From UBA12465 sp038245255 (GTDB taxonomy: Bacteria > Patescibacteriota > Patescibacteriia > Patescibacteriales > UBA12465): DNA of 64,000 nt. Where the stretch lies: contig JBBRSQ010000001.1 of NCBI GenBank assembly GCA_038245255.1, positions 1-64,000 of the forward strand, in the 5' to 3' direction. Made by a program: the position numbers and the translations under genes. How positions within the stretch are numbered: position 1 is the first letter of the stretch; the number at the start of each line of letters is the position of its first letter. Positions 35,968 to 45,317 of this stretch are shown here, piece after piece. The notes beneath the pieces are model-generated. The model did not search any database and had not been told where the DNA came from. It was given only the letters and a program-made list of their open reading frames with translations.

Positions 35968-37401
35968 TTAAGCAAACGGTAAATTAGGCGGTGGCCCTGA
36001 CGATTTATCATTTACTTCTGAATTAATTAACTGGGACTCTTGATCATTTTTAGTATTAAAGCCTCGGAAAATATCAGCCGGTAAAGGTTGATCTTCGTCG
36101 GCCATTGGTAAAGACGACGGCGCATCTGCTTTACGACCGGGAGCTTTTTGAATTAACGGCGATTTAACGTTAGCTTCAATTGGAAAATGCCATAAGGTCG
36201 CAAGTTCTGCCGTATTAAGTAAAAATGGTTTTCGCCCATAGCCAGATCGATTAACGTAATTTCGAAATAATTTTTTCTTTTTCTTAATTAAGCGTGGCTC
36301 TTTCATGAAATAAACAGTTTTTGTAAATGTTACCGACAAATCTGGCTTAAAACTATTTAAATCATTAGCCATAAACTGTTTAATATAACCAACAAAACCA
36401 CTAAAGACTTTGGCTTTATTCATGACATCCTTTTTGGCAATATATACTACTCTAACTTTAGTTAGAAAGCCCTGTTTAATCGATTTGAGATGCATAGCTT
36501 CAACCTGCCTTTGTTCCTTTGGTGTTAAATCCATCATTGTCCTCTTGTCGTCTTTATCTTTTGGTTTACCATCTTCAACATCTTGCCAAATTGGAAAAAT
36601 AACCTCACTCGCATCTCCGAGTAATTCTAAACCTTTATTAAATAAACTCGGTTTAGACTTTTTCTTACGTCCTAATATTTTATCTAACTGATCCTCAACC
36701 GTTTTTACCCAATCAAAGCCAGTTGGCATGACTATCATCTGAAACCATAGCTGTTCGCCTTCACGAAGCGATCCGCAAAGGTCCATTAATGAGGCCATTG
36801 GATCTTTAAACTGTGTCTCTAGCGGCCCAGTTTTAGTTTCAAACTCTTCGTAGGTTTTAATAGGAAGATACCATGGATTTTGCAAAATAAATTCTGAACC
36901 AAAAATATCCCATTCTTCGTCCGGATATTTCTGCGGAACGGTTTCGGTATAATCATCTACTTCCGAAATCTCGGCATCAGGGTATTGTGAATAAACCGAA
37001 GATTCAACTAAATTACGAAACTCAAGCGGGGTTCTAATTAAAAACTGAGTATAGCCTTCAAGGCTGACAATTTCATAACTAAAAGATTTTTGAAAGATTC
37101 CTTGAAACCATTTTTCGTAAAAATTTTGCGACCCATGAGCGCCACCTAAATATGTAAACATATTTTCAACCGCTTTTGGCGACTGTTCATTTCCTTTTGG
37201 AATATCAATTGCTAATAAAATTGATTTATGGGTTTTACTCCATTTCATTTGCACATAATACAACCAAACATCGCGGGCCCCAATTAAAAAGATGATCCCT
37301 AAAATCAGCCAGCCGAAATTAAAGAAAAACGCCCAAAACATCTGCTCTGGAGGCAGGTTAAAAAACCGTTCAAAGCCGGCCGTGTTAATAACTATATCCA
37401 T
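35968..37401 (-). CDS. Unknown membrane protein, 477 aa
   Basis: One N-terminal membrane helix (about residues 20-42) precedes a large soluble region. Recognisable but unnamed blocks include YLGGAHGSQNFYEKWF, a block around IFPIWQDVEDGKPKDKDD, and LTPKEQRQVEAMHLKS. The middle part recalls CPR proteins encoded near type IV secretion or pilus-like ATPases (N-terminal region of VirD4-like coupling proteins), but no ATPase motif follows. That similarity is from memory and weak. The C-terminus is a proline/aspartate-rich tail. It is the first gene of the long run down to 24663. Confidence 0.65.
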   Translation of the reverse strand: MDIVINTAGFERFFNLPPEQMFWAFFFNFGWLILGIIFLIGARDVWLYYVQMKWSKTHKSILLAIDIPKGNEQSPKAVENMFTYLGGAHGSQNFYEKWFQGIFQKSFSYEIVSLEGYTQFLIRTPLEFRNLVESSVYSQYPDAEISEVDDYTETVPQKYPDEEWDIFGSEFILQNPWYLPIKTYEEFETKTGPLETQFKDPMASLMDLCGSLREGEQLWFQMIVMPTGFDWVKTVEDQLDKILGRKKKSKPSLFNKGLELLGDASEVIFPIWQDVEDGKPKDKDDKRTMMDLTPKEQRQVEAMHLKSIKQGFLTKVRVVYIAKKDVMNKAKVFSGFVGYIKQFMANDLNSFKPDLSVTFTKTVYFMKEPRLIKKKKKLFRNYVNRSGYGRKPFLLNTAELATLWHFPIEANVKSPLIQKAPGRKADAPSSLPMADEDQPLPADIFRGFNTKNDQESQLINSEVNDKSSGPPPNLPFA

Positions 37402-37452
37402 AATTTTTCATTATATTAACATCTATATTTTAGCATATTTTTAAGATAAAAC

Positions 37453-37484
37453 AAAAAATCCGACTTCATTTAGTCGGATTTTTT
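37453..37484 (-). terminator. Strong terminator after the sigma4/HARE gene
   Basis: A 13-bp perfect stem, AAAAAATCCGACT (37453-37465) with its complement (37472-37484), around a 6-nt loop. T-runs occur on both strands. Confidence 0.9.
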
Positions 37485-37513
37485 AATATGTTTCAAATTT
37501 CTTCAGTTTTCTA

Positions 37514-38554
37514 TTACTTAGACCACTCTTTTAATCCATAAGTACCACGATTAACAAGCTCGTAGCGGTCATCAAGAATTAGCTCATTATGGACAGTGGC
37601 GGCATTAGCTGTTTTCTTGTCAAATTTCATTTCATTGATCCTTTTAGCAATTTCAGTAAAATGAAGTGGTTTTGCCTCATGTTTCAAAATTAAATAGATT
37701 TTATCATTAACGGTTTTTGGTTTAATTTCTTCCCAATTAGCTATTCCCCATTCGCCATATTTATTTTGTTCAAGATTTTTAACAGCTTGCATTAAAGAGT
37801 ATAGGATTTTGTTGTTATTTATAAGTGCCGCTTTGTCTGGAAAAACCTTACTTTTGAAAATAGGCGAAATATCAGTTTCGCTTGGTAAACCAGCAACTAA
37901 TAAATGTTTATTATAGGAATCCAACTTCTTTAACAAATCGAGCAATTCTTCAGTAGTATAAGTTTTTTGCAAAGTTTCAACTTTAGCAAGTAAATCATCG
38001 GCTAATACTTCCAAGTGTTTATATTCTTCATCTTTTGATTTAAAAGATGGATTAAACTTACCATGATCTTCTATTAACTCTAAGTCGTCGCCCATTAGTT
38101 TAGAAATCAAAAAATTAAAATGATTTCGATAAGAAGCGCGGCTTTTTTCATAATCTGGTTTTTCGGCACTACCCTCATTATTAAGTTCAAGTGATAGAAC
38201 GGTCAAAATATCCAAAAGATAGTCTCGTCGAATTAAACCACCATGCTCAGTTAAAAGACTCTGAACAGTTTCTTTTAAAACAGCCAGCGAGCTCTCAAGT
38301 GACTCGAGCTTCTTTATCTTTTTAATACTAGCCGATTCAATTTGACGAACTCTCTCACGAGTTAGTTTATGAAGACCACCGATCTTTTCGAGAGTTTCAC
38401 CTTTATCACCTTTCAAACCGAAGCGACGAGATAAAATGTCCTTTTCTCGATCAAGTAACTCAGAAAATAAGGAATTAACAATATTAATGGCGTCAAGACG
38501 AGCCAATTCCTCAGATTTCTCCTCCTTAATCATTTTCTCTAATAAATTTTCCAT
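37514..38554 (-). CDS. Sigma-70 region 4 protein fused to HARE-HTH domain
   Basis: The N-terminus (about residues 25-90) is a sigma-70 region 4: LLDREKDILSRRFGLKGD, then ETLEKIGGLHKLTRERVRQ and a helix of recognition type. There is no region 2, so it cannot melt a -10 box by itself. A helical middle follows (about 100-260). The C-terminus is a HARE-HTH winged helix (TVNDKIYLILKHEAKPLHF, ending GTYGLKEW), the fold of the RNA polymerase delta subunit. I read it as a transcription regulator that contacts RNA polymerase. It is a single-gene unit with its own terminator. Confidence 0.85.
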   Translation of the reverse strand: MENLLEKMIKEEKSEELARLDAINIVNSLFSELLDREKDILSRRFGLKGDKGETLEKIGGLHKLTRERVRQIESASIKKIKKLESLESSLAVLKETVQSLLTEHGGLIRRDYLLDILTVLSLELNNEGSAEKPDYEKSRASYRNHFNFLISKLMGDDLELIEDHGKFNPSFKSKDEEYKHLEVLADDLLAKVETLQKTYTTEELLDLLKKLDSYNKHLLVAGLPSETDISPIFKSKVFPDKAALINNNKILYSLMQAVKNLEQNKYGEWGIANWEEIKPKTVNDKIYLILKHEAKPLHFTEIAKRINEMKFDKKTANAATVHNELILDDRYELVNRGTYGLKEWSK

Positions 38555-38603
38555 ATAAAAAAATAGAATGTAAGTTCTTTTTAATTACCCTTAATCTATC
38601 ATA

Positions 38604-39575
38604 TTATTTTATATTAGTCAATACCTTTCTATTCTCATTAATCCAAGTGTACTCTTTTAAAAGAAATTGTTCTAATATTAGTGAAAAAGTCGCAAATACA
38701 ATAACTTGTCCAACAATAAGGAGCTTGCTTAAAAAATCCTGACGCGCCCAATGTTTGACAAATATTAGATGTTGGTTTCTAAATGACCAAGCTCGAACTT
38801 GACGACTTTTTTTAAAACGACCGAGTAATTGTTTGACTATTCCGCCTCTGGCAGCCGCAGCTGTCCGGTCATGATACACTATCGCGGTCGGCACTAGAGT
38901 CGATTTTGCTTTTATTAGCCATAGGCGATAAGCGAGGTCACAATCCTCTTTATACATAAAAAAGCGTTCATCAAAATACTGATCATTTTCCTTTATTTTT
39001 TCTAAATAGCTAAGACGGAATAAGCCGGCTGCGCCTGAAGGACAAATAATGAAAGAGCGATCGAATCGTTTATCGTCCACTTGGCCCTGACCCAAATCAC
39101 GAAAACGAAGTCCTGTTTTTAAAATAAGTCCACAGGTATCGATAATACGAGTTTTAGTGTTGGTGACAAAATCCCAACGCCTAACTTTTGGACTAGCAGA
39201 AGCAAATTCCTGATTTTTATCAAGCGCTTTGACCAGTTCTGAAATAGTTTCTTTTTCCAAAATAGTATCAGGATTGATGACCAAAAAATACTCTGCTTGG
39301 AGACGAACAGCCGAGCGAATTAGAATATTATAAGCGCGGCTAAAACCGAGATTGCCGGCTGCCTGTAAATATTCCAGGAAGTCTTCATTTTTAAAATTAA
39401 ATGCCTCAAGTAAATCGCGATTGAGTTTATTGCCTTGGTCACTATTATCAAAGGCTAAAACTCGATAATCAAGGGCGGGTAAAAAAGATAGAGCCAATTT
39501 TAAACTTGGCAAAAAATCTTTTAGATACTTCGCGCTTGAATCATTGTAAGTTATGAACCCAACTACTAATTTCAT
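38604..39575 (-). CDS. Glycosyltransferase family 2
   Basis: This is a GT-A enzyme with the nucleotide-sugar binding start VVGFITYNDSSAKY. The metal site is around YFLVINPDTILEKE (DxD-like D in NPDT). The motif FFMYKEDCDLAYRLW (about residues 215-229) is typical of rhamnosyltransferase-like members (WbbL type). A C-terminal hydrophobic stretch (about residues 290-312) may tie it to the membrane. The ATG at 39575 starts exactly at the conserved strand. dTDP-rhamnose genes rmlA and rmlD are next door, so a rhamnosyl transfer is plausible. Confidence 0.88.
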   Translation of the reverse strand: MKLVVGFITYNDSSAKYLKDFLPSLKLALSFLPALDYRVLAFDNSDQGNKLNRDLLEAFNFKNEDFLEYLQAAGNLGFSRAYNILIRSAVRLQAEYFLVINPDTILEKETISELVKALDKNQEFASASPKVRRWDFVTNTKTRIIDTCGLILKTGLRFRDLGQGQVDDKRFDRSFIICPSGAAGLFRLSYLEKIKENDQYFDERFFMYKEDCDLAYRLWLIKAKSTLVPTAIVYHDRTAAAARGGIVKQLLGRFKKSRQVRAWSFRNQHLIFVKHWARQDFLSKLLIVGQVIVFATFSLILEQFLLKEYTWINENRKVLTNIK

Positions 39576-39583
39576 AATATATA

Positions 39584-39612
39584 TTGACAAATGTAACAAA
39601 AGGGCTTATATT
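39584..39612 (+). promoter_or_regulatory. Promoter of the 81-aa gene
   Basis: TTGACA (39584-39589) and TATATT (39607-39612) with a 17-base spacer, 55 bases before the ATG at 39668. Confidence 0.8.
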
Positions 39613-39667
39613 TTTTTTAAGAGAAAAATTTTGTTCTTTTTATCTAAAATAAACTAATTTTTTTGTC

Positions 39668-39913
39668 ATGACCTGTTCGCTAACCAAGACTGAAGAAGAA
39701 TTCTATGTCGATGCCGAAAGTAAAATTAAGAATATTATCGATTGCTCAGAAAATGAAAACGATGCAATTCGTAATATAAACTTAAGCGGCCAAGGCACTT
39801 ATTACAATCTAGATTGTAATGCCAGAACTGGTGCCTTTTCATTTTTTGTTAAATTGATTTTTTCGGAAGATAAATACCGAAAAATAAAAATAATGAAAAA
39901 TTTCAAAAAATGA
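39668..39913 (+). CDS. Hypothetical protein, 81 aa
   Basis: No family is recognised. The small soluble protein has three cysteines (residues 3, 26 and 50) and a basic C-terminal end (KIKIMKNFKK). It is an isolated plus-strand gene among minus-strand genes, with a consensus promoter at 39584-39612 and a terminator at 39923-39958. That makes it a real expressed unit; a function cannot be suggested. The stop is TGA. Confidence 0.68.
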   Translation: MTCSLTKTEEEFYVDAESKIKNIIDCSENENDAIRNINLSGQGTYYNLDCNARTGAFSFFVKLIFSEDKYRKIKIMKNFKK

Positions 39914-39922
39914 CTGAGAACC

Positions 39923-39958
39923 AAAAGAGGAAATAGATTTATTCTAGTGCCTCTTTTT
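39923..39958. terminator. Bidirectional terminator between the 81-aa gene and rmlA
   Basis: AAAAGAGG (39923-39930) pairs with CCTCTTTT (39950-39957). An inner TAGA/TCTA stem (39934-39937, 39943-39946) extends it. Confidence 0.75.
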
Positions 39959-39963
39959 TATTT

Positions 39964-40689
39964 TTAAATAAGCATTTTATCAGCCATTTTTTCCTTAGCA
40001 AAATTTTGTGCTTTCAGTAAACTATCGAAAGTGCCGGCATCAAGCCATTCCCCTTTTACTTCGGCTACCTCAAGTTCATTCTTTCCTAAAAACCAATTAT
40101 TAACATCAGTAATTTCTAACTCTCCGCGATCGCTCGCTTTCATTTGGCGAGCGACATCAATTACGCGCTTATCATAAATATAAAGCCCCGTAACCGCATA
40201 GTTACTCAAGTATTCCTTTGGTTTCTCAACTATTTTTTCAGCTTTCATTTGGCTATCGAACTTTACGACTCCAAATCTTTCTGGATCACTTACTTTTTTA
40301 GCAAAAATCTTGGCACCACTTTTAAAATTTTTAATTTCTTCACTAAAATCATCTTCAAAAATATTATCCCCCAAAATCATAACCACATCTTCTTTGTCAA
40401 TAAAATTTTCACCAATTAAAAAAGCTTGAGCCAGTCCTTCTGGTTTATCTTGAATTTCATAAGTGAACTTAACGCCGAATTCCTTTCCCGAACCGAGCAA
40501 ATTTAAGTAATCACCGGCTCTTTCTGGAGCGACAATTATTAAAATCTCTTTAATACCTGCTTTTATTAAAGTATTAAGAGGATAATAAATCATGGGCCGA
40601 TGATAAATTGGCAGTAATTGTTTGCTAGTAATTTTCGTTAAGGGGCGCAAGCGTGTGCCAGAGCCACCAGATAAAATAATTCCTCTCAT
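39964..40689 (-). CDS. rmlA: Glucose-1-phosphate thymidylyltransferase (short form)
   Basis: RmlA makes dTDP-glucose from dTTP and glucose-1-phosphate, the first step to dTDP-rhamnose. The nucleotide-binding start is GIILSGGSGTRLRPLTK (residues 3-19), with KQLLPIYHRPMIYYPL and the sugar-site EKPKEYLSNYAVTGLYIYD. At 241 aa it lacks the C-terminal 50 residues of RmlA1 that form the allosteric site, like the short RmlA type found in archaea and CPR. It is 1 nt downstream of rmlD. RmlB and RmlC are not in the window. Confidence 0.93.
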   Translation of the reverse strand: MRGIILSGGSGTRLRPLTKITSKQLLPIYHRPMIYYPLNTLIKAGIKEILIIVAPERAGDYLNLLGSGKEFGVKFTYEIQDKPEGLAQAFLIGENFIDKEDVVMILGDNIFEDDFSEEIKNFKSGAKIFAKKVSDPERFGVVKFDSQMKAEKIVEKPKEYLSNYAVTGLYIYDKRVIDVARQMKASDRGELEITDVNNWFLGKNELEVAEVKGEWLDAGTFDSLLKAQNFAKEKMADKMLI

Positions 40690-40690
40690 A

Positions 40691-41548
40691 TTAATTATTT
40701 AAATATTCACGTAAAGCTTCTTCGAAGTTACGCATTTTTTTTATTTTTAAATTTTTCAAAATTGAATACTTAGGTCGTCTAGCAGCCCGAAGTAGATTTT
40801 CGCTCCTAACAGCGCGCATCTCTACCTCAATCTTCTTATGTTGAAATAACATTTTAGCGCCGTCAAACCAGTTGCAAGGACCTTCATTTACTAAATGATA
40901 AACTCCAAAGGGTGCTTCAAGTTCCCAGAGGCGCTTTGTGGCCGCCGCTAAATCTGGAGTATAAGTAAAACAGCTAAGTTCCTCATTTACCACTGTGATA
41001 TCTTTTTTTGTCTGAGCTAAATCAAACATGATATCAAAAAAACTTGGTTTAGCGGCGGTGCTACTTCCTTTAGGACCAAACAGCTTCGAGGTTCTGATTA
41101 AGTAATAGTTCAATCCTCTTTCAGCTTGTTTTAAAATTTCTCGTTCACCCGCAAATTTGCTCTCGCCGTACTTATTAATTGGGTTGGGCGTATCATTTTC
41201 GGTAAATTCTTGTTTTTCATCTGTGCCATTAAAGACATAATCAGTAGAATAGTGAATTAGAACTGCGCCTAAGTGTAAAGCAATATCGGCTAAAATAGCT
41301 GGTAAATCAGCATTTAATTTCAAAGCTAATTCGTATTCTTTTTTGTCCTCACATTTATCAACGGCATTATAAGCGACCGTGTTGACTATTAGATCAGGAT
41401 GGATCTCATTAATCTTCTCGGTCAAAACCGGAAAATCTAAAACATCAAAATCTGAGCGATCCCAGGAAACCACGTTAAAATCTTCAGAAAAAGCTTTATT
41501 AAGTTGTGTGCCAAGGTTTCCTTGACCACCAAGTATTAAAATCAGCAT
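40691..41548 (-). CDS. rmlD: dTDP-4-dehydrorhamnose reductase
   Basis: RmlD is an extended SDR that reduces dTDP-4-keto-rhamnose to dTDP-rhamnose. The cofactor motif is ILGGQGNLGTQL (residues 5-16), followed by VNTVAYNAVDKCEDKKEYE. The catalytic region has IHYSTDYVFNGTDEKQEF and the YxxxK in NKYGESKFAGE (about residues 128-138). At 285 aa it is full length. It is upstream of rmlA, beside a rhamnosyltransferase-like GT2 gene, which supports the making of a rhamnose-containing surface glycan. Confidence 0.93.
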   Translation of the reverse strand: MLILILGGQGNLGTQLNKAFSEDFNVVSWDRSDFDVLDFPVLTEKINEIHPDLIVNTVAYNAVDKCEDKKEYELALKLNADLPAILADIALHLGAVLIHYSTDYVFNGTDEKQEFTENDTPNPINKYGESKFAGEREILKQAERGLNYYLIRTSKLFGPKGSSTAAKPSFFDIMFDLAQTKKDITVVNEELSCFTYTPDLAAATKRLWELEAPFGVYHLVNEGPCNWFDGAKMLFQHKKIEVEMRAVRSENLLRAARRPKYSILKNLKIKKMRNFEEALREYLNN

Positions 41549-41592
41549 ATTAAGTAAGTATAATTAGAAAACGAAAAATTTACAATCAATAC

Positions 41593-41625
41593 AAAAAAAA
41601 TCTTCATTCAATAAAGATTTTTTTA
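41593..41625 (-). terminator. Terminator after murF
   Basis: AAAAAAAATCTT (41593-41604) pairs with AAGATTTTTTT (41614-41624), 9-nt loop. AT-rich but with long A/T runs on both sides. Confidence 0.65.
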
Positions 41626-41648
41626 TTTTGAAAAACTTTTATCAATTA

Positions 41649-42938
41649 CTATTTATTAGCCCAGTCTTCTCCTTGACGAACAATTAGCTCCTTGACTCTT
41701 TCTGGTTCAGCCATTAGCTCTTTCACTATTTTTTCCATTCGCGCCCCCTGAGAACCTTTAACTAAAAGAACGTCCCCTGCCTTAATTCTGTTTTGCAAAA
41801 ATTTACCCGCTTCCTCCGGTTTATCAAAGTAGAAAATATAATCATCTTCCATTCCCGCTGTCTTAGCGCCTCTAATAAAATCACGTGATTTTTCGCCAAC
41901 CGCAATCAATTGATTAATTTTACTTTCAGCAATTTTACGTCCAACTAACTGATGCCCTTCCTCAGTATAACTTCCAATTTCAAGCATATCACCCATAACC
42001 GCATATTTTTGCGAATTTAGATCAACTCGGATTCGATGCAAGATATCTACGGCGGCGAGAGCGGCCTCAGGAGATGAATTATAAGTATCATCGATTATAA
42101 ATGTATGTTTAATTCCCGGGAGTAAATTCATTCTCCCTTTAGGGAGACTAAAATCACTTAACGCTTTAGCAACCTCAACTAAATTAAAATCGAAATAAAT
42201 CGCGACCGCGGCCGCAGCGAGAGCGGCGTAAATCGCAGTTTCCGGCATTACATTCTTCATTATTACTGGAACGATGGAATTTTTATAATTAAGTTTAAAA
42301 TTAATGCCCGATAATTCGTAGCCTTCTTTAGTAAAGTTATAAATAATATCTTGAGCTTGTAAATCAGCCCCGTCTCTTAAGCCGTAAGTTAAAATTTTTG
42401 CTTGACTAACCTCACTCATTTCACGTGTATATTCATTATCAAAATTTAAAATTGCCAAGCCTTTAGTATTAAGCTTTTCAATTAAAACTTGTTTTTCTTT
42501 CTTTATATTAACGATGCTACCAAAATATTCTAAATGTGAATAACTTATAGCCGTCACAACGCCAACGTCTACTGGAGTAATACTCGTCAAATATTCCATA
42601 TCGCCGGGCCGATCAACGCCCATCTCTAAAACTAAAACCTCGGGAAAGTTTTTATCCTTAATAATAAGTAACCCGAGGGCCCGAAAAAATATTATTAACC
42701 AACCAAAGATACTTCTGCCTGCCGACTCCGATCCAATTATAGTAAGCGGCAAACCAATTTCATTATTGTAATTCTTGATACTAGTGCGGACTCTTAACTT
42801 TTCACTCAAAACCTTAAAAATTGCTTCTTTCGCACTACTTTTGCCGATTGAGCCCGTAATACCAATAACAATCGGCTGGTATTTTTTTAGAATCAACTTT
42901 GATAAAATTTTCAGTTTTAATTGCAATATATTTCTCAT
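41649..42938 (-). CDS. murF: UDP-MurNAc-tripeptide--D-Ala-D-Ala ligase (MurF)
   Basis: MurF adds D-Ala-D-Ala to the peptidoglycan precursor. The ATP P-loop is IGITGSIGKSSAKEAI (about residues 25-40), with LEMGVDRPGDMEYL and the Mur signature YSHLEYFGSIVNIKKEK. The C-terminal domain shows DDTYNSSPEAALAA and LLVKGSQGARMEKIV. At 429 aa it lacks most of the N-terminal substrate domain of E. coli MurF, with the P-loop starting about 70 residues early. It follows the PBP gene by 1 nt, inside the dcw-type cluster. Confidence 0.9.
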   Translation of the reverse strand: MRNILQLKLKILSKLILKKYQPIVIGITGSIGKSSAKEAIFKVLSEKLRVRTSIKNYNNEIGLPLTIIGSESAGRSIFGWLIIFFRALGLLIIKDKNFPEVLVLEMGVDRPGDMEYLTSITPVDVGVVTAISYSHLEYFGSIVNIKKEKQVLIEKLNTKGLAILNFDNEYTREMSEVSQAKILTYGLRDGADLQAQDIIYNFTKEGYELSGINFKLNYKNSIVPVIMKNVMPETAIYAALAAAAVAIYFDFNLVEVAKALSDFSLPKGRMNLLPGIKHTFIIDDTYNSSPEAALAAVDILHRIRVDLNSQKYAVMGDMLEIGSYTEEGHQLVGRKIAESKINQLIAVGEKSRDFIRGAKTAGMEDDYIFYFDKPEEAGKFLQNRIKAGDVLLVKGSQGARMEKIVKELMAEPERVKELIVRQGEDWANK

Positions 42939-42939
42939 A

Positions 42940-44889
42940 CTATTTTCTTGTTTTGGGTACTTGATAATACTTCAACATAAAATCGGCAATGTCTTTCCAG
43001 AGAGGAACAACCGAACCTTCGGCATAAGTAACGTCTTTCGGACTGTCCATTTTAGTAAGCATCACAAAAACTGGATCTTCAATCGGGGCAATCCCAATAA
43101 ATGTATGGATATACTCATTTTTTAAATAGCCACCACTACTAGCAATTTGCGCCGTTCCTGTTTTTCCGCCGATGTAATAACCAGCAATATAGGCTTTACT
43201 AGAATGACCTTTTTCAACGACATTTACAAGCATGGCCGACATAGTATCCGCCGTTTTTGTCGTAATGACACGTCTAACTTGTTTTGGAACAATCTCTTCG
43301 CGACTACCATCATTTTTCACAATTGTCTTCACAATATATGGTTTCATTAATATTCCTTTATTTGCAATCGCTTGATAAGGCATAATCATTTGCAGTGGCG
43401 TAACCGCAATGCCTTGACCGAAAGAGGCCGTGGCCGCATCTATTTCCCGAATTTTTGGTGTTAATAAATTATTCATATTTCCTGGACTCTCGGAACCAAT
43501 TTCTATTCCTGACCTCTCACCGAAACCATAATTTTTAACATAGTCAGCAAAAACTTTAGGCCCGACTTGACGCATCGCGAAAATCGCCCCAGTGTTTAAG
43601 GAGTTCTGCAAAACTGTATTCATGTCGACGATTCCATGTCCACCTTTAGTGTCATAATCGGAATTGCTAATCGGCTTTGGCCAACCATTTATCATTATTC
43701 GTCCTTCGTCTTTATAAGTAGTTGCTGGACTTACTTTATTTTGATCAATTGCAATCGACATCGTAACTATTTTAAAAACTGAACCGGGTTCATACTGATC
43801 AAAAGTCGCCGGGTTATTAAAAACCCGAATATCACTTACATCTTTATAATTATTAGGATCAAAATCTGGCACAGAACACATGGCAATAATCGCGCCGGTT
43901 TTTGGATTTAAAATTATTACGCTGCCGCCGGTTGCGCCATGCTTTTTTACGTCTTCTTTTAATTTTTCACAAGCGACAAATTCAACATTTCGGTCAACCG
44001 TTAGAATTAAGTCAGAGCCATTTTCGGGCTTAATATATTCACGATCATTTACAATGACAGTATTGCTTTGCGCAGCCTTCTCAGATTTTAGAGAACCATA
44101 TTTACCAAATAATTCGTCATTAAAAAATTCTTCAAGACCGTAACGCCCCTGGCCTTCTTCATCAGCATAACTAACAAAACCTAAAAGGTGCGAGCCGATT
44201 TCTTTTTCCGGATAATAACGATATGATTGAACATCAAATCCAAAACCGGGCAATTTAAAAACTGAGCTTGAGCTAGCACTTTGTTTATAGACAATTTTCG
44301 CATCTCTGAGCTCTAAATCTTGTGGTAAAATTTGTTGAGTACTGCTTGAGGCTAAATAAGCAAATAACTTAAGCAGTCCTTCAGTATCCAATTTTTTATC
44401 TAGTGATTCATAAGGATCGCCTGGTTTATCAAGCTTCTTTAAATAATTATTAATAATTTTTTCTTTTGTACTGGTAGCGATATCGGCGACAGTTATCGCC
44501 TGAGAGCTTGAAGCTATTTCTTTGAGTAAACCTGGAGCATCAAAATACTGAAATAATTTTTCGGCGAGCTCGCTAGGATTAGTAATATCTTTAGGGACCG
44601 CATATACGGTTGCAAAATCTTTATTTGTCGCTAAGGGATAAAGCTTTTCCTGACCGTTAATTGTTTCACTTAAAAATATTTTGCCTCGCTCCGGCTTCAA
44701 CTCGTTATAAACATCATGTTGAGAAGAAGCGATAGCCGTATATAAGTCAAATTGACCAATTTGAACTGAGAATAGTTTATATATCAGAGACCCAATTAAT
44801 AAAAAAATAATCGCCACTACCAAACGGAGGCGATTAACGCTGATTTTATTTACTTCCGGACGAGATTTGTTTTTTGATTCACGCCACAT
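42940..44889 (-). CDS. ftsI: Peptidoglycan D,D-transpeptidase, FtsI/PBP2-like
   Basis: This class B penicillin-binding protein cross-links septal peptidoglycan. A membrane helix lies at about residues 24-44, then the pedestal domain. The transpeptidase has SxxK in PGSVFKIVTMSIA (about residue 363), SxN in LQNSLNTGAIF and KTG in IGGKTGTAQIA. The protein has 649 aa and no PASTA repeats. It lies between an ftsL-like gene and murF, the order seen in division and cell-wall clusters. The stretch YRYYPEKEIGSHLLGFV is typical of FtsI. Confidence 0.94.
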   Translation of the reverse strand: MWRESKNKSRPEVNKISVNRLRLVVAIIFLLIGSLIYKLFSVQIGQFDLYTAIASSQHDVYNELKPERGKIFLSETINGQEKLYPLATNKDFATVYAVPKDITNPSELAEKLFQYFDAPGLLKEIASSSQAITVADIATSTKEKIINNYLKKLDKPGDPYESLDKKLDTEGLLKLFAYLASSSTQQILPQDLELRDAKIVYKQSASSSSVFKLPGFGFDVQSYRYYPEKEIGSHLLGFVSYADEEGQGRYGLEEFFNDELFGKYGSLKSEKAAQSNTVIVNDREYIKPENGSDLILTVDRNVEFVACEKLKEDVKKHGATGGSVIILNPKTGAIIAMCSVPDFDPNNYKDVSDIRVFNNPATFDQYEPGSVFKIVTMSIAIDQNKVSPATTYKDEGRIMINGWPKPISNSDYDTKGGHGIVDMNTVLQNSLNTGAIFAMRQVGPKVFADYVKNYGFGERSGIEIGSESPGNMNNLLTPKIREIDAATASFGQGIAVTPLQMIMPYQAIANKGILMKPYIVKTIVKNDGSREEIVPKQVRRVITTKTADTMSAMLVNVVEKGHSSKAYIAGYYIGGKTGTAQIASSGGYLKNEYIHTFIGIAPIEDPVFVMLTKMDSPKDVTYAEGSVVPLWKDIADFMLKYYQVPKTRK

Positions 44890-44941
44890 ACAGCCTTATT
44901 AATTCAATTAACCACTGAGCCAAACCATCCGCTAGTAGTGC

Positions 44942-45283
44942 TTATTTTCGAGCGACTAGAGTTGGTGGAATACTTAAATAGTCAATTTCGCCAATAGCAA
45001 CCATATTCAATTTTCCAGTTCGAGAATTCAATGAATAATATGATTGTAAATTATTTATTGTTTCCTCACTATCAAGTTTCTCGCTCGCCAAATAATTAAC
45101 TTGCGTTTTTAGTTTCTTTAATGCAAAACCTTTAACAGTCAAATCACTAATTGTAAGCATGTAAAAAACACCAAGGACAATAACTAAAGTCGCTAAACCA
45201 AAATTTAAAAATCTTAAATTCAAACGCTTCGCTTTGCTTTCGCGACTCATCGGCGCTTGATAACAATTTATTATCTTGGTCAT
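44942..45283 (-). CDS. FtsL-like division protein
   Basis: Sequence conservation is too low for a motif call, but position and topology fit FtsL: a 113-aa bitopic protein with a basic cytoplasmic tail, one membrane helix (about residues 27-48) and a heptad-like outer segment with Leu and Ile spacing (about 52-85). It stands between rsmH (34 nt away) and ftsI (52 nt away), exactly where ftsL is found in dcw clusters. FtsL helps recruit FtsI/FtsW with FtsB. Confidence 0.7.
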   Translation of the reverse strand: MTKIINCYQAPMSRESKAKRLNLRFLNFGLATLVIVLGVFYMLTISDLTVKGFALKKLKTQVNYLASEKLDSEETINNLQSYYSLNSRTGKLNMVAIGEIDYLSIPPTLVARK

Positions 45284-45317
45284 ACTGAATTAAAAATTAT
45301 CTTAATTTAAAAATTAT

